Numbered from the stretch's first letter, positions 30,701 through 43,678 are shown. The stretch is DNA of 64,000 nucleotides from Marsupella aquatica (GCA_973895155.1 OZ316897.1:18104001-18168000), one strand, 5' to 3'. Made by a program: numbers and translations. The notes: a model not told the origin generated them from the sequence alone.

Positions 30701-31926
30701 TGCTGGGATGTGCTAATTTAGTGTTAGCTAAATATTTGTCCGGAGAGACGACAGGCAATTTGAGCTTATATAATCTACTATGAGGGTCTCTGTAGCCTTT
30801 GAGATAAGGCTGTGAGGGTCTCTTGGGGTCATAGACGTAGCATCTACTGGAAGTAAATAGCACTTGATGACCCTGATCTGTAAATTTACCAACAGAGAGT
30901 AAATTCCTTGTAATAGACGGCACGTACAAAACATCACGAACAGATTTATTGCCAGGAAGAGAAATACAGCCAGATCCGGATATGGGCATTTTAGAGCCAT
31001 TAGCCGTGAGAACATTAGACGTAGGGGTGCTGCTGATCAGATTAGTAAGGCTACTACGATTGCGACTTATGTGAGCTGAGGCTCCGCTGTCGATGATCCA
31101 GGTCTGGTCATCAATGCCTGGAGCATCAAACTCACTGAGCATGGCCTCAATCGTAAGTGAGGATTTGGGCTCACTGGGTTCGCCAACGTCAGAGTTGTTG
31201 TCTCCGATGTCTCCCTCAGCAAAATATGCTTTTGGTCCAGGAGCAGCCTTGATGTCTCTGATCTTGGAATGTAGGTCCTTCAGCTGAGATACGGACATTG
31301 TCTTGATCTCAGTGTCTGCAGCTTTGATGAAGCAGTCTGCTTCCCAGTGGCCTCGTTTGCCACAGAAGTTGCAGTTGCGTCGATCTGCTCCACCTTCGTA
31401 GCCTCTCTGCTGTCTTGCTCGATCGTGGCGCCCTCGTCCTCGCCCACGATGTCCTCTGCCTCCTTCTCCACGTCTCTGGTGAGCAGAGGCCAGCATAGAC
31501 TGCTCGCTGCCTTCATTGCTTGATTTGCGACGAAAGTCCTCAGCCTGTAGATATTCTTCCAGATCTGCAAAAGTAGCTAGAGGGTCCTTGGCATACATGA
31601 CACCGTAAGCTGACTTGAATGCTGACCAACTTTCAGGTAGATTTCTCAACACAATCTGGATCAGTTCTTTATCGTCAACTTCCTCTCCTACACTACCGAG
31701 TTCCATCACATGGTACTCGATCTTTTTGAGGTAGTCCTCGATAGAGGACCCTTCACATAGGCGAGCCTCGACTAGTGCAGACTTGAGGTCCAGTTTGCGC
31801 TGGATTACAGAAGACTCATACTTCTGTTTAAGTGTTGCCCAGAGTTTGGCAGGATCACTCCGCAGCCTTCTAACAATAGGGACAATGGAATGATGAACAG
31901 TTTTGGTGAGAATAATGATTACCCTC
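27729..31926 (-). pseudogene. Copia-1 gag-pol, 5'-truncated (unit 2)
   Basis: The copia polyprotein is open from gag to the end: zinc knuckle CNFCGKRGHWEADC, protease WIIDSGASAHIS, integrase with WHQRLGHSS, HTDLCGP, QSDRDGEY and GVAERKNRT, RT with LFVDDLLITG, and RNase H with TDSDWG, TTEAEYKAL and LRCDNMS. It lacks the native gag N-terminus: codons before 31926 come from gypsy-A in another frame (Met at 32000), giving a chimeric 1,423-codon ORF. The conserved DFEETFAPV before the RT palm reads YFEETFAPV here, a private change. No 5' LTR or primer site is attached. Confidence 0.88.
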
Positions 31927-32583
31927 AAAATATTTGGATGACTCACCTTCGATATGCCAAAGTTGCTCATCAGGAAAGTCATCAGAGAGACTATGCTCAT
32001 TCACAGGACCAGGAAGTCGGGATAAAAAATCCGCATTCTCATGATGCTGCCCTGGCCGCACCTGAACCTCGTAATCGAACTCCTGCAACAGAAGAACCCA
32101 GCGAGCCACTCGTCCCGAAAGGTCCACTTGATTGACTAAATACTTCAAGGAATTATGGTCCGTATGGAAAACAACCTGATAGCCGAGCAAGTAGTGGCGG
32201 AATTTCTTACATGCGAACACAATTGCCAAAGCTTCCCTCTCAGTAACAGTGTAATGTTTTTCCGCTGCACTCATCTGCCTGCTTGCATAGTAAATCGGAT
32301 GGTCCCTATTTGCTTCATCGCGTTGGCTGAGATTAGCCCCTACACAGAAAGCAGAAGCATCAGTGAAAACATGAAACTTCTTACTCCAATTAGGAGGGGA
32401 CAAGACTGGAGCGGTCACCAAACATTCCTTCAAGGCTTGAAAAGCAGCCTGTCGCTCAGGGGTCCAAGTGTAAGGAACCTCTTGCTTCAGCAACTGAGTG
32501 AGGGGTAGAGCCCTATCCGAGTACTTATGTATAAATTGTCGATAGTAACCCACGTGTCCCAGGAACCCCCTCAACTGCTTCAA
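31870..32583 (-). pseudogene. Gypsy-A RNase H region reading across the unit junction (unit 3)
   Basis: The same RNase H domain as in unit 2, but its last 19 or so codons run through 31926/31927 into copia-1 gag in a non-gag frame and end at 31870. A private TGA (32596-32598) replaces CGA (Arg) just upstream of the Met, in addition to the TGA at 32614-32616 shared with unit 2. Confidence 0.88.
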
Positions 32584-32613
32584 ATCAGCCGGAGGTCACA
32601 GCTCTAAGATCAC

Positions 32614-33630
32614 TCAAATTTTTTCTTTATCCACCTCAATACCTCGCTGAGAAATGACATGGCCCAACAAAATGCCTTCCTGCATTCCAATGTAGCACTT
32701 TTCTGGGTGTAGGCACAGCTGAGCGTCCCGGCACTTCTGAAAGGTCTTCTCAAGGTGTATCAAGTGGTCAGCCACAGAATTAGAAAACACACAGAAGTCG
32801 TCAATAAAAATTTCCATGAAGCGCCTCAAATACTCCTGAAAAATAATCATCATTATGCGCTGGAAAGTTCCAGGGGCATTACATAGGCCGAAAGGCATCA
32901 TGGTGAAAGCATATGTGCCCCAGTCGGTGGTAAAAGTAGTCTTATCGCGGTCCTCCTGACGAATTGAGACTTGGTTGTATCCGGAATACCCATCCAAAAA
33001 ACTATACCATTCATGACGTGCGACTAAATCCAGGACGGAGTCAATGAACGGGAGAGGGTAATGGTCCTTACGAGTGGCAGCATTCAGTCTCCGGAAATCC
33101 TGACAAACACGGATCTTCATCTTTCCGTCCGGACCAGGCTTTTTGGGAACGATGACAATAGGGGATACCCACTCGCTGCTCAGTACAGGGTAAATAAACC
33201 CAGCAGAGGTAAGCTTATCTAACTCATCTTTAACAAGAACTAAGTACTTGGGGTTGAGACGGTATTGCCTCTGGCAAACTGGAACTGCCCCTTCCATCAG
33301 GTCAATCCTATGTTCTCCAAGGTGTGGGTGTATCCCCTTCAAATCTGCATGACTCCAGGCAAACACGTCCTTGTATTGGGTTAGCAGCAAAATATACCGT
33401 TCTCTCAGCTCGCCCTGGATGTGCTGACCGATGTTGAGGAACTTACCAGGTTCGATCTCAATTTTCTGGCACGCAGCAGTGTCTACTATCCCTTCAGTAA
33501 GACCCGCTGGTCTGAGTTCAAATTCTCTAAACTTTGGAAGCTCCATATCCGCCTCCTCCAAATGGGGTGAGCGCTCTTCCTCAACACAGGGCGCTTCTAG
33601 TTGCGGGGCCTCCTGGTCATTCTGTGATTG
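32614..33630 (-). pseudogene. Gypsy-A reverse transcriptase (unit 3)
   Basis: An open stretch with Met at 33561 and the same palm motifs (VCQDFRRLN, FLDGYSGYN, MMPFGLCNAP, FIDD) as unit 2. It is bounded by the shared TGA codons at 33631-33633 and 32614-32616. A VPVRQRQ to VPVCQRQ change is private to this unit. Confidence 0.88.
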
Positions 33631-35214
33631 TCACGACTCCTTGGGTACTTGAGCAGATCCCCTAGCAGATACGTCCGCATAGTACAACTCCAAATATCGA
33701 ACCTCTTCCAACTCAAACTCTAGAGGGTCCAAAATTAAAGTAGAATCCGAAAAGTCCGAAGTGTATCCATCATCGGTCACAGTCTCACCTTGATGTTTGT
33801 CTGGTGCCCAGCTCACCACCACCTTGGGTTGTCCAAAGGTTAATTCTCGAGTCCTCCAATTCACCTGTACATGAGCCTTGTACAGCCAAGGTCGACCCAA
33901 CAAAATGGGGAAACTCGAAGGAGTATCAGGACTAATGACAATATACTCCAAGGAAAAAGGAACCCCAGCAATGAGAGTTTCCACTCCACTTAGTCTCCCC
34001 ACAGGGACAACTCGTGATTGGTCCGCCATCCGCAAAATCTTTGGTGTGCTCTCCAACTTTGTGAAGCCAAGACCGAACGCTGTCTGCTGAGTCATAAGAT
34101 TAACACTAGAGCCTCCATCAACTGGGACTCCCTTCACCACACATCCCTGAACCTGTACCTCGATCTCGGGTGGGCCTAAATCCTGACTGATCACTCGTAG
34201 CACCTCCACCTCCGGTAACTTCCGTCTTCGTCTTCGACCAGTGAGGAGACCTCGAAGCTGCCGTCTGTACACTGGGTTATCTTGCAACAGTTCCCCTATA
34301 GTAATCTGAGCTGGGGAGTTCTTCACATCTGCCAAAATGTCATATCCTTGAGAAGGACCAATGGGAGAATTGTGCTTTGGTGCCTTTACCTCCTTCAGGG
34401 TGGGGTCGGGAGGAGTCTCCTTTACTAGCTCCTTCAATTGAGCTTTGACCTCTGAAGAAATATCGGGTAGAAAGTATTTCGGATCGTACCGATCATAAGC
34501 TGGATCCTGGTCCTTGGGAAGTCCTTCCTCTGTTGGTGCACGAGGTTTACTCTCCGTGTTTTTCTTCTTTACAACAGCCAATTCCTTCTCCTCCTTTCGC
34601 TTGGAGCGAGTGGTGGCATAAATATTTTTCAAGACCTTGTCCCTGTCCTGCACTCTCGCATTAGGTAGTCCCACCACTTCCCGTTTCACTAAGTGCTCCA
34701 CCATGACATCGGGTACTACTCCGGATAAAGATTGAGCAAAGAGTGAATCGGCCTTCCCTTCGACACGATTTACCTGTGTATGATGAATCAATCCACAATG
34801 CTCAACTTCTTCGGAGTATACCATGCGAACCTTTGCTTCCGGCCTGGTAGTCTCCTTAATTGGTTCCTGGGCAAAGCGCACCATCATTTTGGGTTTGGGA
34901 GGATTGGGGCATTCAACTGGCAGGTGGCCCTCTTTATGACAATTCCCACAGACTGGCGTGTAGCCTTCCTCCTGCCTAGGGTAGGGGCATTGAGGAGAAT
35001 AGTGGTCTGGTTGACCACAGTTCCAACAAGAGCCCTTTGCTCGAGGTGCACCACGAGGTGGATATCCTCCAGGAGGTCCCATAGGTGGCCTCGGCACTGC
35101 TCGACCATAATTCGGCTTCGAAGATGCCCATGCTGGTCCAGGAGCTGGTTGAGGTGTCGATGGGAAATACTGACTTCCCCCAGGTGCTATCACAGCATAG
35201 GAATTATCAGTCAT
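33631..35214 (-). CDS. Gypsy-A zinc-knuckle and protease ORF (unit 3, open)
   Basis: 527 codons: CCHC knuckles at residues 63-76 and 89-102, a charged linker rich in Lys and Glu, and a retropepsin at about residue 366 (VDGGSSVNLM), with ILLGRPWL near its end. The ORF shows what unit 2 lost by its 2-bp insertion. It ends QVPKES at the TGA shared by both units; RT should follow in frame. The start overlaps the gag stop by 8 bp, so translation would need frameshifting or reinitiation. Confidence 0.85.
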   Translation of the reverse strand: MTDNSYAVIAPGGSQYFPSTPQPAPGPAWASSKPNYGRAVPRPPMGPPGGYPPRGAPRAKGSCWNCGQPDHYSPQCPYPRQEEGYTPVCGNCHKEGHLPVECPNPPKPKMMVRFAQEPIKETTRPEAKVRMVYSEEVEHCGLIHHTQVNRVEGKADSLFAQSLSGVVPDVMVEHLVKREVVGLPNARVQDRDKVLKNIYATTRSKRKEEKELAVVKKKNTESKPRAPTEEGLPKDQDPAYDRYDPKYFLPDISSEVKAQLKELVKETPPDPTLKEVKAPKHNSPIGPSQGYDILADVKNSPAQITIGELLQDNPVYRRQLRGLLTGRRRRRKLPEVEVLRVISQDLGPPEIEVQVQGCVVKGVPVDGGSSVNLMTQQTAFGLGFTKLESTPKILRMADQSRVVPVGRLSGVETLIAGVPFSLEYIVISPDTPSSFPILLGRPWLYKAHVQVNWRTRELTFGQPKVVVSWAPDKHQGETVTDDGYTSDFSDSTLILDPLEFELEEVRYLELYYADVSARGSAQVPKES

Positions 35215-36852
35215 AACCCTCCGCCTCCTCCTGCATCTGCATGTAATTTACCTTCAGATTGGAATTCGGGCATTCACTTGGATAATGGCCTTGCTGATTG
35301 CAACGAGCACACCAAACGTTTACTCTCATAGCAGGCGGTTGTCGTCTCACAGGTTTAAGAGCAGCAATGTTGACACTTAATTTAGACAACTTGCCACTAA
35401 GATCTGACATCAACCGATCCAGGTTCTTCGGGTGAGTGGTCTTGGAGGCCCCCTTGCTGGAAGATTTCTTCTTTGGAGTAGATTTCTCCGAATCTGAAGA
35501 AGAGGTCGAACTCTCACTGGTAGTGGTCGTGGAGCTGTACTCGTCGTCACTGGAACTGCTAGTGGTTTCTGCCTCCGATTCTGAGCTGTCCTTGGATTTT
35601 TTTTCTTCTTATGCCTATCTCGTTTCAAGTCCTTCCTCACCCGTTTCTTCCCTGAAATCTCAGAATCGACATACTTCTGTGCGGCTTCTTGTGCTTCATC
35701 AAAAGTCGTGCCTCCCTCTCTCCTCACATATCGGGCAATACGGGAAGGTAGCCCGTTGACAAACCAATCTCTCACAGTTAATTTAGAAGTGGCAGGGTTA
35801 TACTGGTCAACCAAATCCAACAGTTTATCAGCGTATTTTCTTACCGAGCCATGCTTCTTCATACGTAAGTGAGATATCCGAGTAAATGCTCGGGCTGCTG
35901 CTCCATCTTCTTGGAATTTAGCCAAGAACGCAGCCTTCACACTGGGCCAATCCTGTTTGGTTGGGAACCGATCGTACCATTTCTGTGCTCTTTTCTTCAT
36001 TAGCCCCCCGAATAAATTGGCTTTCTCTGCATCCAGGCTCTGCCCATTAGAAGTTGCTGAGGCCTCAAACTCCTTCAGGTAAACCTCTGCATCCTCCTTT
36101 GAGGTCCCAAAAAATCTATCATACCGCACATGGTTCCGGGCCATTGTAACTACGGGCGCTGCTGAAGAAGGAGAGGCGCTCTTAGTACTTCCGGGGGTAG
36201 AGGTCCCGCCTCGTGGCGTGCGGGTTGTGCTGGAAGGTAAACTGGAATTTGATGTACCACTTCCCAACGAAGATACTCCCGAGTGGGATGTCTGAGATGT
36301 ATACAGGTTATCTAAGTCCTCAACGCCTCCCAATGGTACCACAAAAACACTCTCAGGAGTGTCATAAGGGTCTTGGGCAATCTCTGGTAAAGCGGTGCCT
36401 GGCGTCGTAGTTGTGACTTCTGCGGGTTGCTCAAGGCTACCTTGGTTCTGCTCCTCCTGCGGGGTAAGTGAGTTCTCTCGTTCTTGCCACACCAGAGATG
36501 TTCCGAAAGTTTTAAAACTCGATGGAGTTATGTGATCATCCAAACTACTGGCTCGTCTTAAACTCCCCGAAATTCCAGGCTTCTTTCGAGGCTTTTGTGG
36601 GACAATCAACTTCGGTCCAGAACGTAAGTTCACAAATCCTGGTCTACTAGAAGTTGGCGCTTCCAGAGTTCCCCTCGAATCATTCTGCTGAATGAGGGAT
36701 AATCTCGCGTTTACACTTCCAGGTGGCGGAAAGTCTGGTGACTGAAATTCTGCAATTAACCCCCTCGGTTGAACCGGTGATTCGAAGGATGGGACTTGGG
36801 ACGTCGAGACTCGGGTTTCCTCCTTGCCTGGTTGCTGATTTTTCTCAGTCAT
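35207..36852 (-). pseudogene. Gypsy-A Gag, frameshifted (unit 3)
   Basis: The same Gag as unit 2 up to the basic linker. One T fewer in the plus-strand T run near 35598 shifts the frame, so the ORF runs out at 35410 in meaningless sequence. The true tail with the zinc knuckle CARCNQQGHYPSEC lies in frame at 35413-35207. Confidence 0.87.
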
Positions 36853-36902
36853 TCCTCATTTCTCTACCCCTCTTGATACTGCCTGCCTCCTCCTTTACCA
36901 GC

Positions 36903-37199
36903 TTAAAAGGATCGCAACACCATTTCAGGAAATTCCATGATTGGGGGATCGATTATAACAAAATCCATAACATAGTATTCATCCCCCACTTGAATAGCAA
37001 GTGACCTAAGTTCCCCTACAGGTCGAAGGATATGCCCGTCATACCAAATCCTAACTGTGGTGGCAAAAAGTGGTCCCAAATTTAATTGTTCTACCAACCA
37101 AGAAGAAAGCAAATTCACTCTCGAACCTCTGTCCAGCCTTACCGTTCTAATCAAGAAGCCGTCCACCCTTACTTGAAACTCAAAGGTACTTCCCTGAAC
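36903..37199 (-). CDS. Leader retropepsin-like ORF (unit 3)
   Basis: Counterpart of 11624-11920, open from after the stop near 37200; the first Met is at 37166. LDRGSRVNLLS and DFVIIDPP are kept; an Asp/Gly and a Val/Ile difference separate the two copies. Kept open in both units, but the units are too similar for this to show selection. Confidence 0.6.
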   Translation of the reverse strand, partial: VQGSTFEFQVRVDGFLIRTVRLDRGSRVNLLSSWLVEQLNLGPLFATTVRIWYDGHILRPVGELRSLAIQVGDEYYVMDFVIIDPPIMEFPEMVLRSF

Positions 37200-37806
37200 C
37201 TAGGGCATGATAGCGTCCGGGCCAGCTTCAAATCTGAGGGCGCCCCTTGCTATCCCGTAGCACTCCGTCTGTAACTGCCGCACAAGTCCAATCTCCGAAT
37301 TTTCCGCTTCCGGCTGGAGTCGTCCTTTGCTATCTAATAGCGCTCTCCTCCAGAACTTCCTCTTGAGCGTAATGGTTTGGATCTCCCTCGAATCTCCCTG
37401 AAATCTCCCTGAACCCAGGGCCTCCCCCTTCAACAGAACCAATACATCCTCAACCCGCGGCGCTCTTCATAGTAAAGCAGCGCTCCTCTCCTGATACTGT
37501 ACAAAAAAGTAACACTTCCCTCCGTCTGGACCAAGAATCCGCCCCTGCCAGAGAATTATGCACCATTTCGCTTTTCTTTCTTAATGGTGCGTTCTTTTCT
37601 CCTTTCAGTTGCACGGAGCGCTCTCCTTCGCCACAATTCTTCAAAAGAAGGTGGTGCATTGTCAATGGTGAAAGAATAGGTCTCAAATGTCATCACCGGC
37701 CATTCCACAGATGGCTCCATGAGGCCAAAATTCTCCCTTCTAAGCTCTTAAAATCCTTCACTACAAGTGGCATTCACTGCCTGAGTTTCAATTACTTCCA
37801 ATTCGT

Positions 37807-37824
37807 TCCCCGGCAGCGGCGCCA
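37807..37824 (-). promoter_or_regulatory. Gypsy-A primer binding site (unit 3)
   Basis: The same tRNA-Asp-type 18-mer as in unit 2. Confidence 0.88.
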
Positions 37825-37832
37825 AAAATCTA

Positions 37833-39261
37833 TGTGGTATAGGTCTATAAATAAAACACAAGGTTTAAAGCCAAAGATAACCCAAAGTCGATCCCGTAAA
37901 GAACAAAGTGGAAGCTATTGAAGGAAATAGTGTTAATGAAGAGATATAAGCTGACCTCTCAAATTTCTCTATCTTCAACCGATCAAACACAGAATAAAAT
38001 CAACCAGTAACAACTAATTCTGGAATCATGATTGAAGGTGGATTTACATAAGGAAGAATTCAAGGAATATGAATGGCATTGCCCTTCCTTCAACAAAGAT
38101 TAGGGTCTTACTCAACCCATTCTCCTATATTCTTCTCCTTCAAAATCTCGCTCTTGTCATGAGAAGATCACAGGAAAGATATAATCTCTACCGTTTTCAA
38201 GGTAAATTTCAGATTATAATTGCCGAGCTTTGCATTAAAATGATGGCAACACGGTTTGGCTAGGCATCAGGTATGGCATAGACAAAACACTAATGCAAAA
38301 GTCCAGGGCATAATAATGGTACTCTTGTCCCTCAATGATAGATTTGACACTTTCCTATAAACATTCATCTTTGAATTTTGAATGATTCTCATCACTGTAA
38401 GCAATCAATCATAAAATTCATCTTGATTTCCAGAAGTTGAACATACACTTGTTTATCGAGGAATCTTTCAAAACAAATTCCTCAACACAAACATTTACTT
38501 CATTTGCAATCTCTACAACTGAATAGATCACAAACAAAGGGAGCGACCGGGAGTCTTGCATCTACAGCCAGGCTTCCAATTTAGTCCTTCTCACCCGAAA
38601 TGAGGAAAAACAAGGGCTTAAGTATCATCAAAGTCAGGGCAGAGAAAGTGTTCCCTAGAATCTAGAAAGAAAAGTAACTAAAATGAGATCTAGAAAGGCT
38701 GATCTAAACTAAACTACATACTGTAGTTTTAACTAGTATGAAAAGTAGTAGAGTACTGAGTGCTGCTAACTAGAAAAGAGACTTCTTACTATGGTGGAAA
38801 ATCAACTAGTAGCGCTGTCGGTAAAACAATAGTGAACATCTACTTAGTAAACTTACTAAAGGTGCTCTGAGTAAGTAAATAGTGCTGTCTTAAGAACTAC
38901 TAACAGAGGGCGCCTCTTATGAGTTGACACTTCTGCCCAAAAATTATCCCTGTTTTACTCGCAGCGCCCTGTCTTCAATCAGGGGTGTCACATTACAGCT
39001 TCAACAATTGTCCTAAGCCTTCGGTTTTCTTCCTCGACCTGCATAGCTCCTCCGCCAGTACTCATTCTTTCTCGCGCTCTTACTGCTACCGGTCACCAGG
39101 TTGAAGCGCTCATTTCTTGGTAAAGGCCGTTCCTCTTCCCTACTCACTTAATGCTCTTTATGGCTAATTATCCTGCTTACAACCTCAAAGTTTCTAACTT
39201 CCATCCAAAAAAATTAAAAATGTCTCCTATTTAGAAGATTATCGCTAACGGGTATACCACA
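37833..39261 (-). repeat. Gypsy-A 5' LTR (unit 3)
   Basis: 1,429-bp copy with the same 9-bp inverted ends TGTGGTATA and TATACCACA. Confidence 0.85.
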
Positions 39262-40574
39262 GCCTTGTTGCGCCTCTGACGTACCCAATTGATTTACCAA
39301 AAATCTACTTGGCCCAAATCTTTGAGTTTGACTTCATTATTCCCTTGCAAGGTTAGTCAGGAGGGTCCATGACATATGTCAACCAGGGTTATGACAAACA
39401 ACCTACGTATACTAAGAACATACAAGCCAACAATATAAGAGGGGTTTTATGGGGAGGAAATGCACAGTTGGGGCCAGTCTGGAGAGAACAAGCAAACCAG
39501 GCCCAATCTCAACCCCATTTTGGCCCCCCAATCTGTCCTCACTCCTACTTTGTTACATCAACAAGGGTAGATTGCAATTCTATGGCAGTTCATTCCATAC
39601 CCCCAACAAACACAAAAGAGACTGACCATCACTAGAGGGGTTTGATGATAAAATACAAGCTGACCCCAAAATGGGTTTGTTTTTTCCTTTAATTTACTGC
39701 CCCTTGTTGATTAATTTTTTTTGCCGTCCCAAGGTTAGTTTTCTTTCTCCCAAATTTGTGTTTCTTTACCTCAATCCCCTATATCATTTTTCTGTCCCTC
39801 TCTCTTGTTTGATCTTTTCCTCCCCTTGGAACTTGATGAAGAAGGGAATGGAAGGGAGGTTTGGGACCGAGGGCATGCAGGTGTGCAAGTTGTTGACGCT
39901 CTGGCCCACTTTTACCTACACATGCAAGGCAAGGCAAGGTACCAAATTCATGGGGTTTCTACTCAAACTCTAAATAATAATTCTGTTTTTTGTGTGTTAG
40001 TGGCTTCTGTCAGCTAATTTTCAGGTCAACATTAATCTTTCATGTTGACCATGTCATTATAATTTGACATCAATTTCCTTCCAACAATTTTCATTTAGAT
40101 ATGTGCATTGCACATGACATATGACTTGCCTCCTGTCTCCCTTCCTCATTCACTTGATCCTCCCCTCCCTTTCCAACATTCCTCCCTTGCTTGCCATCTT
40201 CATTGCCCACCATATTTGTGCTTACCATGTGCCATTCAGCATTTCTTAGAGCATTACGCAATGTTCACATGTTTGTGTGTCTATGAAAATGATCTATGTC
40301 TATTTTACATCCAAGTTTTGCCCTCCCTTTCACAATACTCAATTTCCCCTCTCTCAATGACTTGCCCACTTCTGCTTTAGTCCATGAATAATCAAGAGAT
40401 GCTCTCATCCATGAATGATAGCATACATTGTGGTAGATGCAAGGTTACTAAGCATGGTACATAAAACTCTCCATCAAGGAGATTTGAAAACTGACGTCCT
40501 ATCAAGGCAGAGGTTTGGTCTAGCACCCCAATTTATATACTTTTAATGTCAATGTAATTGTATATCCAATATTG
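39262..40574. other. No gene recognised (unit 3)
   Basis: Copy of 13983-15295; the same low-complexity frames without motifs. Confidence 0.6.
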
Positions 40575-41433
40575 TAGGTGGATATTATTATTATTATTAT
40601 TATTACTACTACTACTATTTTTTAAATTAAAATTTATTCCGCGTGAACCCCACAGATGGGGGGAACCAGCAGGCCCAAAGGCAAAAGGGAGCCAAAATGA
40701 CAAAGGATAACAGCCTTGAAAAGCCACAAAAGACAAGTGACCCTAAAAGGACCAGCAATCCCACACCACTACACAGATAATGCAATACATTGCACTAGCC
40801 CACCAGGAGCAGAATCAGCCAGCCTGAGTACTCACAGCCTAATACAGTTATCAGGAACATAGTCTTTCAAAGCCACCAAAAGTCACAGTCTACCAAGCGG
40901 GAGAGCAATACCCGAAGTCAGGAAACACTAGCCCAAAAGAACAGCAAAGCACATCGTCTCCGTCCAACAGCAATAGTAGCAGAGTTCAGCCACAACACCA
41001 CTAACCCTCCTAAGTAGTAAATCTAATCCCCCTTTGGGGTATCCATCTAATCCGGATGTAGTCTACAATTTCTTTGGCACGGAGCAACCGGGTGTGCTTC
41101 CTACCAGGAGGAGAACATCTCCCAGCCGCAATCAACATGTCTGCGACCTCAGATAATACCAAGGAGAGGTCAAAACTTCTTTTCTTCCTATGATCAAATG
41201 TCTGTTCATTCCTGCCTAGCCAGATCGTCCACAAAACCTGGTATAGAATGAAAGCCTTCAGAGTGCAAATGCAATCCCGCCCAACAGTGGAGTCCAGCAA
41301 GGGAAGAAGGGCCACATGGGGCCAGTTGAACCAGCCAGCCAAACAGTCCTGTGTTACCTGCCAGCAGTGCCTAGCATGTTTGCACTCAAAAAAGATATGG
41401 GGAATTGATTCCCCATGATAGGTGAATATTATT
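40575..41433 (-). mobile_element. 5'-truncated LINE fragment (unit 3)
   Basis: Copy of the unit 2 LINE with the zf-RVT tail frame ending at 41010 and the same flanking 15-bp duplications (40575-40589 and 41419-41433). The ATT tail is one repeat (3 bp) longer than in unit 2, as expected of microsatellite slippage. Confidence 0.8.
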
Positions 41434-43678
41434 GATCAGGTGGCATAGAAATGACATCAAACAGTTGTAGACATTTGCACTAATCTATTCTACATTAATG
41501 AACATCAAAATGACTCAAAATGATTTTTGTGATGAAATAAATTATGTATGTTGCAAATGTTATCATTGGGCATTGGCAATACCGAATTTCCTGGTGGTTC
41601 TAAAATTTGTCATTTTGCTAAGGCTAGCCAAAGACACAACAAAACTTTTGTGCCATATTTAACATACAAATTCACCGGTATGAAAGGGGTTGTTGTGGGC
41701 TTTGAGGGGCGCAGTTTGCAGAATTCAATTGAAACCAAACAAAAGAAATCCCACAAGAAAATGCTTAGATGCACAGATACCACAAAGTGGTAAAAGGCAT
41801 AGGCAAGTGTTATTGGCTGTTAACCAAAGCTTGATGACAAGTAGGAGAGGCCAGAAAGCTAGGATAAGCAATTTTTTCCAGCTGTGTATGAAGTGATGCA
41901 ATCAGCTAGACTCCAGAATTAACCAGTGTAAACTGATATGTGTTTGTAAAACCTCCGACCATGGCTACAAGAACAAATACACAATCAGTGATATATTGAA
42001 CTGCCATTATATATAGCATACTCATCCTGGAACATGAAAAGTTATTTTGTCCTCTAGCAAAAAGTTTAAATTTTTTAGTGAAATATAGGTGATCTGGTTT
42101 TTTGTGGCAAATATAAATAGGACATTGATTAGGAAACGTGCTCGGGGGTTTCACTTCCATGAAAATGACATATCACGTGCGACGAAGGATAGGGCTGATT
42201 TATTGGTTCTAAGGGAAGACTTAAGAATTTTTGCAGAAGAACAATAGGGTCTTTTAAATTCAATTTTGAGACTTATAAGAACATTAGGGCCCTTTTAATC
42301 TAATTTTTGGAATATTCCAAGAATATTCCAACTTTATAGGGGTTAAAAAATAAATATTTTTTCTTACATTTTAGGGGGTCCAAGGCCTAAAAACGTCACA
42401 GGTGATGGGGAGGTCCCCATATAGTGAGACCCCCGAGGAAACGTGATATTGAAAAGTTGTGCACATAAGGTACAAGAATAAAAATACACATGTAAAGAAA
42501 AGTAATAATGAACATGAAAAATTTAAGTCTATGGTATTGGGTTCTGCACATACTATACACCAGTAAAGATAATGACACTCAAATGAATTAAAACCATAAA
42601 TTTAGGACACAAAACAATGAGTAGAACTTAAAGACATGAGGAGTGCACTTTAATTAGATCATTTCTTCTTCACTAAGGGCTAGAACTTCCGTGAGCTTTG
42701 TTAAAGGGTGGATGATCAAAAGTATACCAAAGATTGAAAAATTTAGAGGGGTGTCGGATTAAATTCAAAATCTAAAGTATACAAGGGATGTACCTTGGTA
42801 AGACACATTGAATTACAATACACAAGAAAAAAAGTTTGAAAAAGACAAAATACTGGAAGATGGATTCACCATATAGCAGTTTCATTCTGGATATCCACTG
42901 AACTGCCACTCACCAGGTCAAACCTGGGAATATCCTTGTTTCTCACCAATGGTTTCCTTACAAAATGATATTTTGGGCAGAAACCAAGCCAAGCCATTGG
43001 ATTCCCTTACCCATTTTCTCCATCATGGGATTTTTGAAAATGACATATTGTGACCCCTCTATGTGCCCCGTTGCTTGCCTTCCCATCCAAGAAGTTCCAC
43101 CTCCATTTGCCCTCCCCATCCATTCAATCACCCTGACCCTCAGAGATCCAGATGCGGCCAATGCCCAAATGCCACCCTTGCCACCACAGCCATGCCTTGC
43201 CCTAAAGCCCACCTCACAAAGCCAGGCACAGCCCACACCCTGAGCGCCAACCTTGCTTGTCTCCCCTGCATATTGCCCAAAAGCCCGCCCTCTGCTTCAA
43301 AGGGTACTTTTTGCATCAACAACATGGTTGCAACAATTGTTTAACAACCTAGCATTGCATGTTGCAACATTTGTGCACCACCCTAGCATTGACCTATTAT
43401 TGAAAGACCATGTAAACATAGAGACGCCCTAGAAATGTACATTGGTGGAACCCCTCTTTGTGGTACAGGAGGGGCCTTGGAGAGGTGGTGCAACATTCCT
43501 TGTACTCCTTGGAAACCCATAATTATCATTCTCTCAAATACTCTTTTGCACAACAGTTGCTTGTAAGGTCCAGTAGCAGCAAAACCCAACGCTTCGACAA
43601 GTATGTCGAACGTTCTGCTCATCCATGGCACAGAGGAATGAAAGCAGCAAACTTGAGACCTGAGCGTCGCACTCGCAG
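41434..43678. other. No gene recognised (unit 3)
   Basis: Copy of 16152-18396, including the TTGGAATATTCCAA palindrome at about 42307-42320. Confidence 0.55.

Larger units (their letters stand above)
519..31926. repeat. Tandem unit 2 (25,282 bp plus a 6,126-bp insertion)
   Basis: The unit runs from gypsy-A pol to copia-1 gag. With the LTR element and one target-site copy (6,126 bp) removed it is 25,282 bp, exactly the length of unit 3. Corresponding features lie 25,279-25,282 bp apart throughout. The small offset changes come from a 2-bp difference in gypsy pro, a 1-bp poly-T difference in gag and a 3-bp ATT difference beside the LINE. Differences noticed by eye are sparse and mostly transitions. 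Confidence 0.96.
31927..39261 (-). mobile_element. Gypsy-A, 3'-truncated (unit 3)
   Basis: Second copy of the truncated Athila/Tat-like element, with LTR 37833-39261, primer site 37807-37824 and the same truncation point in pol. Damage differs from unit 2: here gag is frameshifted and the protease frame is whole. Confidence 0.9.
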
